Part shown: positions 45,472 through 53,073 of the stretch, one piece after another
How positions within the stretch are numbered: the first letter of the stretch is position 1
Layout of the letters: every line of letters begins with the position of its first letter
DNA from: CAWIMX01 sp963792785
GTDB lineage: Bacteria > Acidobacteriota > Vicinamibacteria > Vicinamibacterales > CAVVIG01
Direction: 5' to 3'
Assembly (NCBI GenBank): GCA_963792785.1
Contig: CAWBXO010000001.1
Location: 186,001 to 250,000 of the forward strand
Length of the DNA: 64,000 nucleotides
The notes under the pieces: generated by a model
What the model was told of the DNA's origin: nothing
Seen by the model: the letters and a program-made list of their open reading frames with translations, nothing else
Databases searched by the model: none
Position numbers and translations under genes: made by a program

Positions 45472-46244
45472 CGTCTCGTGTACTCAAAAGTGAGGTGGAC
45501 GCCGAGTGTCGAGTTCGGATAATCCGCCGGCAGCGGCGGCAGCGTCTGCGTCGTGACGACGGCGCGCTGCGCGCGCTGGTCGAGCGTGAAGTCGCCGCTC
45601 GTTCGCTCGACCGTGACGTCGGTGATCCGGCCGTCGCGCTGAATCACGAAGTGCACATCGGTCTTCGCCGTCCGATCGGCCTCGTTGGTCCAGGCGTCGC
45701 GGATGCGGACGACCATCGCGGCGATGTACTCCGGACAGCAGAAGTTCGCCACGTCGAGCGTGGCGCCGCCGGCGCCGCCCCCGTTCGACAACCCGAAGCC
45801 CTGGCCGCGCGCCGCGGTGTCCGCCACCGAGTTGCCCGACGTGACCTGGTCGCCGCGCGTCGGCGTGGTGCCGCGCGCCTGGGGCGGCGTGGGCCGGTCC
45901 GGCGTTGCCGCCCGGGCCCGCCGCTGCGGACCCTCGGTCGGCACCGTCATCTTCGGCGCTTCCGCCGCCGGCGGACGCACCGCCTCGGGCCGCGCCGCGG
46001 GCTCGGTCGTCTGCACCGGCCGGGCGGCGAGCGTGGAGATGCCGCCGCTCGACGGACCCGACGAGCCCCCGAGGGAGATGTGCATCACCTCGATGGAGTC
46101 CGGCGTGTTGCTGATCCACTCGCCCGGCGCGAGCAGCAGGCCCAGCACCAGCGCCGTGTGCACGACGGCCGACACGACGACCATTCGCTCGAGGCCGCTC
46201 CACGACGTGCGGCTGCGATCGCGCAGGACGTCAGTGACATCCAT
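45468..46244 (-). CDS. TonB/TolA-like energy transducer of the Tol-Pal system
   Basis: A 258-residue inner-membrane anchored protein: one N-terminal helix (ERMVVVSAVVHTALVLGLLL, about residues 19-38), a Pro/Ala-rich linker, and a C-terminal TonB-like domain (FVIQRDGRITDVTVERTSGDFTLDQRAQRAV). Two adjacent cysteines (NFCCPEYIAAMV) precede the C-terminal domain. By place between tolR and tolB it fills the TolA role, carrying force from TolQR to TolB-Pal; by sequence it reads more like TonB. Its stop overlaps the tolB start. Confidence 0.85.
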   Translation of the reverse strand: MDVTDVLRDRSRTSWSGLERMVVVSAVVHTALVLGLLLAPGEWISNTPDSIEVMHISLGGSSGPSSGGISTLAARPVQTTEPAARPEAVRPPAAEAPKMTVPTEGPQRRARAATPDRPTPPQARGTTPTRGDQVTSGNSVADTAARGQGFGLSNGGGAGGATLDVANFCCPEYIAAMVVRIRDAWTNEADRTAKTDVHFVIQRDGRITDVTVERTSGDFTLDQRAQRAVVTTQTLPPLPADYPNSTLGVHLTFEYTRR

Positions 46245-46245
46245 C

Positions 46246-46704
46246 TCACCGTTCCCCCGGCTTGAGCGTGAGGATCGACATGTCCTGCACGCCGGCCGCC
46301 TTGAGCCGGTCGATCACTTCCATCAACTGGCCGAGCGGCACCCCCGTGTCGCCCCGGAGGTAGACCTGTTTGCTGTCGGCGGTTTCCATCCGCTGGCGCA
46401 CCAGTTCGGTCAGCACTTCGACACGCACTTCCTGGTCGTCGAGCCAGACATGCCGGTTCTGTGCGTAGGACAGCGGCACCGTCACGAACAGGCGCTCGCT
46501 CATGAGCCCCGAGGCGCGCGTCGCCACGGGCAGCGTCACGTCGATCCCGCGCTGGATCATCGGCGCCGTCACCATGAAGATGATGAGCAGCACGAGCATC
46601 ACGTCGACGAGCGGCACGACGTTCATCTCCGAGAGCGACGGGGCCGTGCGGCGGCCGCGTCCACGCCCGGGCGATGCGCCGGTGGACGGCTGGATGGCAG
46701 GCAT
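46246..46704 (-). CDS. tolR: ExbD/TolR-family proton channel protein
   Basis: A 152-residue bitopic protein. SEMNVVPLVDVMLVLLIIFMVT is the typical single helix with the proton-responsive Asp (LVDVML). The C-terminal periplasmic domain is QVYLRGDTGVPLGQLMEVIDRLKAAG. Together with TolQ it uses the proton gradient to drive TolA. It lies 4 bases after tolQ and 1 base before the TolA-like gene. Confidence 0.95.
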   Translation of the reverse strand: MPAIQPSTGASPGRGRGRRTAPSLSEMNVVPLVDVMLVLLIIFMVTAPMIQRGIDVTLPVATRASGLMSERLFVTVPLSYAQNRHVWLDDQEVRVEVLTELVRQRMETADSKQVYLRGDTGVPLGQLMEVIDRLKAAGVQDMSILTLKPGER

Positions 46705-46708
46705 GGCG

Positions 46709-47530
46709 CTACGTGAAGTTCCGCTCGGCGATGTTCAGGAATTCCATCGCGAAGTCGTCCATGTGCGCGGCGACCGTCTTCACGCGGTTCGTCAGGAAGT
46801 TGTAGAACATGACGGCGGGGATCGCGGCGAACAGGCCCGCCCCTGTCGCGATCAGCGCTTCGGCGATGCTCGGGCCGACGACCCCGAAGTTCGTGGATCC
46901 GGTCTCGCCGATGCTCTGGAAGGCCATCATGATCCCCATTACCGTACCAAACAGCCCGATGTACGGCGCTACGCTGGCGGTCGTCGCCAGGAATGGCACG
47001 AACCGTTCGAGCTTCCCGAGCTCAACGGCTGACGCGCGCAGCAGCGCGCGGTCCACGGCCGGCAGGCTCTTGAGAGTAGGACGCGGCGCGCCCGCCGGCG
47101 GATGGGCCCCCGGAGCGGCGTCGGGCGCATGCTGTCGGAGCTGCGTGGTCAGTTCCGCGTAGCCAGCCTGGAAGAGGCCGACGAGCGGACTGTCGTTCAG
47201 CGAACGGCATACCGCCTGCACTTCAGAAAACTTGCTGCTGCGGCGGAACACGTCGAGGAATTGAGCCGACTGACGCGTGCCCTTGCGAAACTGTCCGAGC
47301 TTATAGAGAAAGACGCCCCACGATGCGATGGAGAATAGGGTGAGCAGCGCCAGCACGAACTGCGAGATGGGACTCGCGCCCGTGATGATTTGTAGAATGT
47401 TGCCCGTCGACGCAACGACAGGTGCAACGGTATCGTCGGCCTGCTGTAGGAGCAGGGCAATCGTGCCAAGCGTGCGCAAACGGTCCTCCGAAGTAGAACG
47501 GTGCGCCGCTGGGACAGCGCGATCCTGCAC
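46709..47530 (-). CDS. tolQ: MotA/TolQ/ExbB proton channel protein TolQ
   Basis: A 273-residue protein with three membrane helices: about residues 55-78 (FVLALLTLFSIASWGVFLYKL), about 180-205 (LATTASVAPYIGLFGTVMGIM) and about 220-245 (EALIATGAGLFAAIPAVMFYN). The last two contain the conserved GTVxG and Thr/Gly residues of the proton path. GTG start at 47530 is used here; a start nearer NILQIITGASP is also possible. It is the first gene of the tol-pal operon. Confidence 0.93.
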   Translation of the reverse strand: MQDRAVPAAHRSTSEDRLRTLGTIALLLQQADDTVAPVVASTGNILQIITGASPISQFVLALLTLFSIASWGVFLYKLGQFRKGTRQSAQFLDVFRRSSKFSEVQAVCRSLNDSPLVGLFQAGYAELTTQLRQHAPDAAPGAHPPAGAPRPTLKSLPAVDRALLRASAVELGKLERFVPFLATTASVAPYIGLFGTVMGIMMAFQSIGETGSTNFGVVGPSIAEALIATGAGLFAAIPAVMFYNFLTNRVKTVAAHMDDFAMEFLNIAERNFT

Positions 47531-47592
47531 AGAATAGCACGGCCCCTGATCGCTGTCAAACCTATGTTACGATTGGAGTTCTCCCCCTTTCG

Positions 47593-49314
47593 ATGCTGCG
47601 CTTCCTGAGCATCCGGCGCCTCGCGGTCATCGATGCCGTCGAGGTCGAGTTCGGCCCCGGCCTGAACGTCCTCACGGGCGAGACGGGGGCGGGCAAGTCC
47701 ATTCTCGTCGGCGCGGTCGGGCTCCTGCTCGGCGGACGCGCGTCGGCCGACCTCGTCCGCACCGGCGAGGAGCACGCCGCCATCGAAGCGATCTTCGACG
47801 TCGACCCCGGCGGGGAAGAGCTGATCGTCCGCCGCGAGATCACCGCGCAGGGGCGGAGCCGCGCGTTCGTCAACGGCTCGCTCGCGACCGCCGGCGCGCT
47901 CAAGGACCTGGCCGGCCGGCTCGTCGAGCTCCACGGGCAGCACGAGCACCACACGCTGCTCGACGCCGCGACCCACCTCGCCGTGCTCGACGCCTTCGGC
48001 GGTCTCGAGGCGCGCGCCGCCGGCGCCGCGTCGGCGTTCCAGGCCTGGCGCGCCGCCGCCGCCGCCCTCGATCGCGCGCGCAAAGCGCTCGCGGATCGCG
48101 ACGCGCGGCAGGACCTCGTCGCGTTCCAGGCCGCCGAGCTCTCCCGCGCCGCGCTGCGGCCCGGCGAAGACGAGGAACTCGCCGCCACGCGCAAGGTGCT
48201 CGCCAGCGCCGAGCGCGTCGAGCGCCTCTGCGAGGAAAGCTACGCCGCCCTCTACGAGAGCGACGACGCGATCCTGGCCGGCCTCGGCGGCGTCTGGCGC
48301 CGCGTGGCCGAACTTGCCGATCTCGACCCGGCCTTCCGGACGTACCTCGACGCGCGCGATGGCATCAAGTCCCAGCTCGAGGACCTGGCGACGTTCCTGC
48401 GCCGCTACGCCGATGGGATCGAAGCGTCCCCGGCGCGGCTCCAGGAGGTCGAAGAGCGCCTCGCGCTGCTGGAGCGGTTGAAGCGGAAGCATGGCCCGAC
48501 CCTGGCCGACGCGATCGCGAAGCACGAGGCCCTGGCACGCGAGCTGGCGGACCTCGACCAGGGCGAGACGCGCATCGTGGAGCTGACGCGGGCGCACGAC
48601 GCCGCGCGCCGGGCGTTCGTCGACGCGGGCCAGGAGCTGTCCGCGGCCCGGCGTCACGCGGCCGCCGAGTTCGCGTCGGCGCTCGAGCGGCTGCTGGGCG
48701 AGCTGGCGATGGGGGACACGCGCTTCGAGGTCCGGTTCTTTCCCGACCCGCTGCCCGAGACGGCATGGAGCGCATCCGGCATCGATGCCGTCGAGTTCTA
48801 CGTGTCGCCGAACCTGGGCGAGGACCTCCGGCCGCTCGCCCGGATCGCCTCCGGCGGCGAGCTGTCGCGAATCATGCTCGCCATGAAGACGCTCACCGCG
48901 GCGTCCCGGCACGGCTTCCGCGAGGACCTGGTCCGGCCGCCGGGCGGGGCGGCGCCCGGGCTCGTGTTCGACGAAGTCGACGCGGGCATCGGCGGCCGCG
49001 TCGCCGGCGTCGTCGGGCGCAAGCTGCATGCGCTGGGCTCGGCGTTCCAGGTGCTCTGCATCACGCACCTCCCGCAGATCGCGGCCCTCGCCGACAACCA
49101 CTACCGGATCGTCAAACACGTCGAGGGCGGCCGCACGCACACCACGATCGCGAGGCTCGATCAGGAGGGCCGGGTTGAGGAGCTTGCGCGTATGCTGGGT
49201 GGAGAAGCGGTGACGGACGCGGTTCGAGCGTCCGCCCGTGAGCTTCTGGCCCTTGGCGAATCGAAGACGAAAGGCGAAAGCGAAAGGGCGAAAGCGAAAC
49301 CCCGGAAGAAGTGA
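47593..49314 (+). CDS. recN: DNA repair protein RecN
   Basis: An SMC-like ATPase acting early in double-strand break repair. The 573-residue protein has Walker A GETGAGKSI (about residues 30-38), two coiled-coil arms (SAFQAWRAAAAALDRARKAL; RVERLCEESYAALYESDDAI), the signature ASGGELSRIMLAMK and Walker B LVFDEVDAGIGG. It diverges from tolQ. The C-terminal tail (SKTKGESERAKAKPRKK) is encoded by a GCGAAAGC repeat and is probably not ancestral. Confidence 0.95.
   Translation: MLRFLSIRRLAVIDAVEVEFGPGLNVLTGETGAGKSILVGAVGLLLGGRASADLVRTGEEHAAIEAIFDVDPGGEELIVRREITAQGRSRAFVNGSLATAGALKDLAGRLVELHGQHEHHTLLDAATHLAVLDAFGGLEARAAGAASAFQAWRAAAAALDRARKALADRDARQDLVAFQAAELSRAALRPGEDEELAATRKVLASAERVERLCEESYAALYESDDAILAGLGGVWRRVAELADLDPAFRTYLDARDGIKSQLEDLATFLRRYADGIEASPARLQEVEERLALLERLKRKHGPTLADAIAKHEALARELADLDQGETRIVELTRAHDAARRAFVDAGQELSAARRHAAAEFASALERLLGELAMGDTRFEVRFFPDPLPETAWSASGIDAVEFYVSPNLGEDLRPLARIASGGELSRIMLAMKTLTAASRHGFREDLVRPPGGAAPGLVFDEVDAGIGGRVAGVVGRKLHALGSAFQVLCITHLPQIAALADNHYRIVKHVEGGRTHTTIARLDQEGRVEELARMLGGEAVTDAVRASARELLALGESKTKGESERAKAKPRKK
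49258..49313 (+). repeat. GGCGAAAG repeat in the recN tail
   Basis: Repeated GGCGAAAGCGAAA words code the final basic residues of RecN and stop just before miaB. Like the tsaB end, this is a short-word array that has become coding. Confidence 0.65.
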
Positions 49315-49321
49315 TGGACTG

Positions 49322-50668
49322 ATGGCGCGCAAGTACCTCATCGAGACCTTCGGCTGCCAGATGAACGTGCACGACTCCGAGCGCATGGCGGGGCTGCTCG
49401 AACAGGCGGGCTACGAGCCGACCGACGAAGCGGCGGACGCCGACGTGGTCGTGATCAACACGTGCAGCGTGCGCGAGCGCGCCGAGGACAAGCTCTACAC
49501 GCGCCTCGGCGAACTGCGCGAGCTGGCGAACGAGCACGGGCACGCCCCCCTGGTTGCGATCGCGGGCTGCGTCGCGCAGCAGGAAGGCGAGGCGCTGCTC
49601 AAGCGCTCGCCCGGCGTGGCGGATCTCGTGGTCGGGACGCAGGCGATCCGGCGTCTGCCGATGCTGGTCGAGCAGGCGGCCGCCTCGCCGGAGCCCGGGC
49701 GGAGGCGGGCTGCCCTCGTCGACCTCAACCCCCACGACGACGTGACGTTCCCGCTCGGCGTGGCTCGGCGCAGCGACCCGGTCAAGGCCTACGTGACCAT
49801 CATCGAGGGCTGCAACGAGTTCTGCAGCTTCTGCGTCGTGCCGTACACGCGGGGCCACGAGCGCATGCGCCCGAAAGCGGACATCCTCGCGGAGGTCCGC
49901 CAGGCCGCCGACTCGGGGCACGGCGAGATCCAGCTCCTCGGGCAGATCGTGAACCACTACGAGGCGCCCGACGATGCCGCCTGCGACTTTGCGGGGCTGC
50001 TCGAGGCGGTGCACGAAGTGCCGGGCGTCGAGCGGATCCGGTTCGCGAGCCCGCACCCGCGGCACGTCACGCCGCGGTTCCTGGCCGCGATGCGCGTGCT
50101 CCCGAAGGTCTGCCGGCACCTGCACCTGCCCGTGCAGTCCGGGTCGACGCGCGTGCTCGAGCGCATGCGGCGGCGCTATTCGCGGGAGAGCTACCTGGAC
50201 CTGGTGGCGCAGATTCGGGACACGCTCCCGGAGGTGGCCCTCTCGACCGATATGATCGTCGGGTTCCCCGGCGAGGACGAGCGCGATTTCGGCGACACGC
50301 TGACGCTCACCGAACGGGTGGGCTACCACAGCATGTTCTCGTTCAAGTACTCGCCGCGACCGAACACGCTCGCGGGGCAACGGATGCCGGACGAGGTGCC
50401 CGAGGACGAGAAGACGCGCCGCATCGTCGCGCTGCAGGGACTGCAGCGGGAGATTCAGGAGCGGCTGAACGCGGGTCTGGTCGGTCGGGAGGTGGCGGTG
50501 CTGGTCGATTCGGCGAGCCGCCGGCGGGACACGGAGCTCTCGGGTCGAACGTCGACCAACGTCGTCGTCAATCTGCCCGGGCCGCAGGAATGGATCGGGC
50601 GGACGGTCGGCGTCCGGGTGGAACGGGCCGGACCGCACAGCGTCTGGGGGCGGGCGGCCGCGGGGTAA
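49322..50668 (+). CDS. miaB: tRNA-2-methylthio-N6-dimethylallyladenosine synthase MiaB
   Basis: A radical SAM methylthiotransferase modifying A37 in tRNAs reading UNN codons. The 448-residue protein has the N-terminal UPF0004 domain with its three cluster Cys (Cys12 in ETFGCQMN, INTCSV, AGCVAQ). The radical SAM Cys set CNEFCSFC is at about residues 165-172, followed by SPHPRHV and LPVQSGSTRVLERMRRRY. A C-terminal TRAM domain ends the chain. The ATG at 49322 begins right at the MARKYLIETFGCQ start expected for MiaB. It is followed by the DUF151 gene. Confidence 0.95.
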   Translation: MARKYLIETFGCQMNVHDSERMAGLLEQAGYEPTDEAADADVVVINTCSVRERAEDKLYTRLGELRELANEHGHAPLVAIAGCVAQQEGEALLKRSPGVADLVVGTQAIRRLPMLVEQAAASPEPGRRRAALVDLNPHDDVTFPLGVARRSDPVKAYVTIIEGCNEFCSFCVVPYTRGHERMRPKADILAEVRQAADSGHGEIQLLGQIVNHYEAPDDAACDFAGLLEAVHEVPGVERIRFASPHPRHVTPRFLAAMRVLPKVCRHLHLPVQSGSTRVLERMRRRYSRESYLDLVAQIRDTLPEVALSTDMIVGFPGEDERDFGDTLTLTERVGYHSMFSFKYSPRPNTLAGQRMPDEVPEDEKTRRIVALQGLQREIQERLNAGLVGREVAVLVDSASRRRDTELSGRTSTNVVVNLPGPQEWIGRTVGVRVERAGPHSVWGRAAAG

Positions 50669-50688
50669 GGTCGGAGGGGAGAGGCGCC

Positions 50689-51174
50689 ATGCAGATCGAG
50701 ATGTCCATCAAGGGGCTGATGGTTGATCCGGTGACCAACACGCCCATCGTGATCTTGCGCGACAAGGACGGCCAGCGCGTGCTGCCGATCTGGGTGGGCA
50801 TCTTCGAGGCGAACGCCATCGCGCTGCAGATCGAGAACGTGGCGCCCCCGCGCCCGATGACGCACGACCTCCTGCGGAACGTCATCCAGGACCTGAACGC
50901 CACGGTCCAGAAGATTGTCGTCTGCGACCTGCAGGACAACACGTTCTACGCGCTCATCTACCTGCACCTGAACGGCGCCACGGTGGCCATCGACGCGCGC
51001 CCGAGCGATGCGATTGCTCTGGCGCTGCGGACCCGCGCGCCCATCTTCGTCGAGGACGCGGTCATCGAGAACGCCGCCGGCGCGGAGATGGGGCAGGAGT
51101 CGGTGGATGCCGACCGCCTCCAGAAGTGGCTGGAGAGTCTCGATCCGGACGACCTGGGTAAATACAAGATGTAG
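50689..51174 (+). CDS. Bifunctional nuclease family protein (DUF151)
   Basis: A 161-residue protein of the BFN/DUF151 family. IEMSIKGLMVDPVTNTPIVIL, LPIWVGIFEANAIALQIE, and the signature RPMTHDLL plus ARPSDAIALALRTRAPIFV all match. Family members have been reported to cut DNA and RNA, but the cellular role is little known. It sits 20 bases after miaB, an order common in Acidobacteriota and other phyla, and shortly before parA. Confidence 0.9.
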   Translation: MQIEMSIKGLMVDPVTNTPIVILRDKDGQRVLPIWVGIFEANAIALQIENVAPPRPMTHDLLRNVIQDLNATVQKIVVCDLQDNTFYALIYLHLNGATVAIDARPSDAIALALRTRAPIFVEDAVIENAAGAEMGQESVDADRLQKWLESLDPDDLGKYKM

Positions 51175-51197
51175 TAGAATGCACGGCGTCCCCCCTG

Positions 51198-51953
51198 ATG
51201 ATCGTCGCCATTGCAAACCAGAAGGGCGGCGTTGGCAAGACCACCACCGCCATCAACTTAGCCGCGGCGCTCGCGCTGCGCGGCAAGAAGACCCTCCTCA
51301 TCGATCTCGACCCCCAGGCCAACAGCACGATGTCGTTCCTCGAGATGCCGAGGGTCGAGCGCAGCGTGTACGACGCCATCGCGGATCCGGCGCTCCCGCT
51401 GCGGGACATCATCGTCCCGTCAACGATGGAGAACCTGTTCGTGGCGCCGGCGCGCATCTCGCTCGCGAAGCTCGAGGCCAAGCTCGTGGGGGAACTCGAC
51501 GCGCATTTCCGGCTCAAGGACAAGCTCGAGCCGCTGCTGAAGGAGTATCCGCAGGTCGTGATCGACTGCCCGCCGGCCCTCGGGCTGCTGACCGTGAACG
51601 CCCTGGTGGCCGCGACGCACCTCCTCATCCCCATCCAGTCGTCGTACTTCGCGCTCGAGGGGACGGACGACCTTCTCGAGACGATCGAGAAAGTGCGGGC
51701 GCGGCCGAACCCGGCGCTACGCATCCTGGGTGTCGTCATCACCATGCACGACAAGCGGACGGCGCTCGCGAAGGACATCCGGGCGCAGATCCAGAAAGTG
51801 TTCGGCGGGAAGGTGTTCAAGACCGTGATCACGAAGAGCGTGCGGCTCGAAGAGAGCCCGGCCTACAAGGAGTCCATCTTCACGTTCGCGCCGGATTCGA
51901 CCGGCGCGAGCGAGTATTACCGCCTCTGTGAGGAGGTTATCGACCGTGCCTAG
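51198..51953 (+). CDS. parA: Chromosome partitioning ATPase ParA (Soj family)
   Basis: A 251-residue deviant-Walker ATPase that positions the origin through ParB. KGGVGKTTTAINLAAAL is the P-loop with the signature Lys. LIDLDPQANSTMSFL is the switch, and DCPPALGLLTVNALVAATHLL is Walker B. The ATG at 51198 follows DUF151 by 23 bases. Its stop overlaps the parB start by 8 bases. In many bacteria parAB are near gidA and rsmG, but those are not here. Confidence 0.95.
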   Translation: MIVAIANQKGGVGKTTTAINLAAALALRGKKTLLIDLDPQANSTMSFLEMPRVERSVYDAIADPALPLRDIIVPSTMENLFVAPARISLAKLEAKLVGELDAHFRLKDKLEPLLKEYPQVVIDCPPALGLLTVNALVAATHLLIPIQSSYFALEGTDDLLETIEKVRARPNPALRILGVVITMHDKRTALAKDIRAQIQKVFGGKVFKTVITKSVRLEESPAYKESIFTFAPDSTGASEYYRLCEEVIDRA

Positions 51954-52764
51954 ACGAGGACTGCCGACGACGATTGCAATGCGGCACGACGAGCACTACG
52001 TGGACGCGCTGGCCGCCTCGGCCGGAACGCCCATCGGGCGGATGGTGCCCATCGAGCAGATCGAACCCAATCCCAACCAGCCGCGGCAGGTCATGGGCGA
52101 CCTGTCGGAGCTGATTGCCTCCATCGCGGAGAAGGGCATCCTCGAGCCGCTGGTGGTGCGGCAGCGAGGAGCCCGGTTCCAGATCGTGGCGGGCGAGCGC
52201 CGCTACCAGGCGGCCACACAGGTGGGGCTCCGGGAGCTGCCGGTCGTCATCCGCGAGGTGGACGACAACGAGGTCATCGAGCTCGCGCTGATCGAGAACC
52301 TGCAGCGGAAGGACCTCACGGCATTCGAAGAGGCGGAGGCGTTCCTCGGGCTGGCCGAGCAGTGCGGCTACACCCACGAAGACCTGGCGCGCCGGCTGGG
52401 GAAGTCGCGGACGGCGGTGACCGAGTCCCTGACCCTCAACAACATGCCGGAAGAGGTTCGAAGCCTGTGTCGGCTGGCCGACATTACATCTAAATCATTG
52501 CTTCTACAGGTAGTTAGGCAGGAAACACCCGCGAAAATGACCGCCCTGATCGAAAAGATCGCCAGTCAGGGCGGCGCCACCCGCCAGCGGCTTCGCGAGG
52601 CCGTGGCGAAGCCGAAAGCCGGCCGCCCGAAGCACTACGTGTTCGCCTTCCGCCCGCCGTCGAAGGCCTTCAATCTGAAGCTGAGCTTCACGAAGGCGCG
52701 CGTCAGTAAGGACGAAGTCATCGACGCGCTCGAGAAGATTCTCGACGATCTCAAGAACGAATAG
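51946..52764 (+). CDS. parB: Chromosome partitioning protein ParB (Spo0J family)
   Basis: A CTP-dependent DNA clamp that binds parS. The 272-residue protein has box I/II (IPLxxI-type RMVPIEQIEPNPNQPRQ), the CTP pocket (VAGERRYQAATQVGL, IENLQRKDLTAFEEA) and an HTH (LARRLGKSRTAVTESLTLNN). A C-terminal dimerisation segment follows. The GTG at 51946 is chosen over an upstream GTG because a clear AGGAGG at 51931-51936 stands nine bases before it. I saw no 16-bp parS (TGTTTCACGTGAAACA-like) nearby. Confidence 0.94.
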   Translation: MPRRGLPTTIAMRHDEHYVDALAASAGTPIGRMVPIEQIEPNPNQPRQVMGDLSELIASIAEKGILEPLVVRQRGARFQIVAGERRYQAATQVGLRELPVVIREVDDNEVIELALIENLQRKDLTAFEEAEAFLGLAEQCGYTHEDLARRLGKSRTAVTESLTLNNMPEEVRSLCRLADITSKSLLLQVVRQETPAKMTALIEKIASQGGATRQRLREAVAKPKAGRPKHYVFAFRPPSKAFNLKLSFTKARVSKDEVIDALEKILDDLKNE

Positions 52765-52960
52765 GACAACGGCCCAGAGGGCCCAGGATGGTTCTGGGCG
52801 CGGGGCGCGGGGCCCTTGGTGCTGGCCGCCTAGGGTGCTGGGTGCTGGGTGCTAGGTGCTGGGCTCAAGGTGCTGTGTGCAGCGCCCGCAGTGCAGTAGC
52901 CGGTGCGCCGGGCGGTATTTCCCGAACCCCGAGCCCCGAACCCAGCGCCCCGAACCGAGC
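52765..52960. repeat. Nested GGTGCTGG and GGTTCGGG word arrays between parB and lptF-lptG
   Basis: GGTGCTGGGTGCTAGGTGCTG words (about 52829-52862) match those of the array at 32.9 kb. An outer layer of TTCTGGGCGCGGGGCGCGGG at 52794-52813 faces CCGAACCCCGAGCCCCGAAC at about 52922-52941, so the second word family is inverted around the first. Confidence 0.8.
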
Positions 52961-53022
52961 TGATTCTGTCGTAGGTTAACATAACATACATTATCAGACA
53001 CTCTGAATATCGCCAATGAAAC
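52961..53022 (+). promoter_or_regulatory. AT-rich promoter-like stretch before lptF-lptG
   Basis: A sharp drop in GC (GGTTAACATAACATACATTA, then TCTGAATATCG) stands between the repeat array and the gene. It contains TAACAT and CATTAT boxes that could act as -10 elements, but no clear -35. It is the most AT-rich stretch in the window. Confidence 0.45.
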
Positions 53023-53073
53023 CAGCCTGTGGATGGATTGTGCACGCGCTGGTGTTACTCTAGCCCGCCGGAA

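Noticed and set aside
51175..52960. parS site near parAB
   Set aside because: No TGTTTCACGTGAAACA-like 16-mer was found by eye in this stretch.
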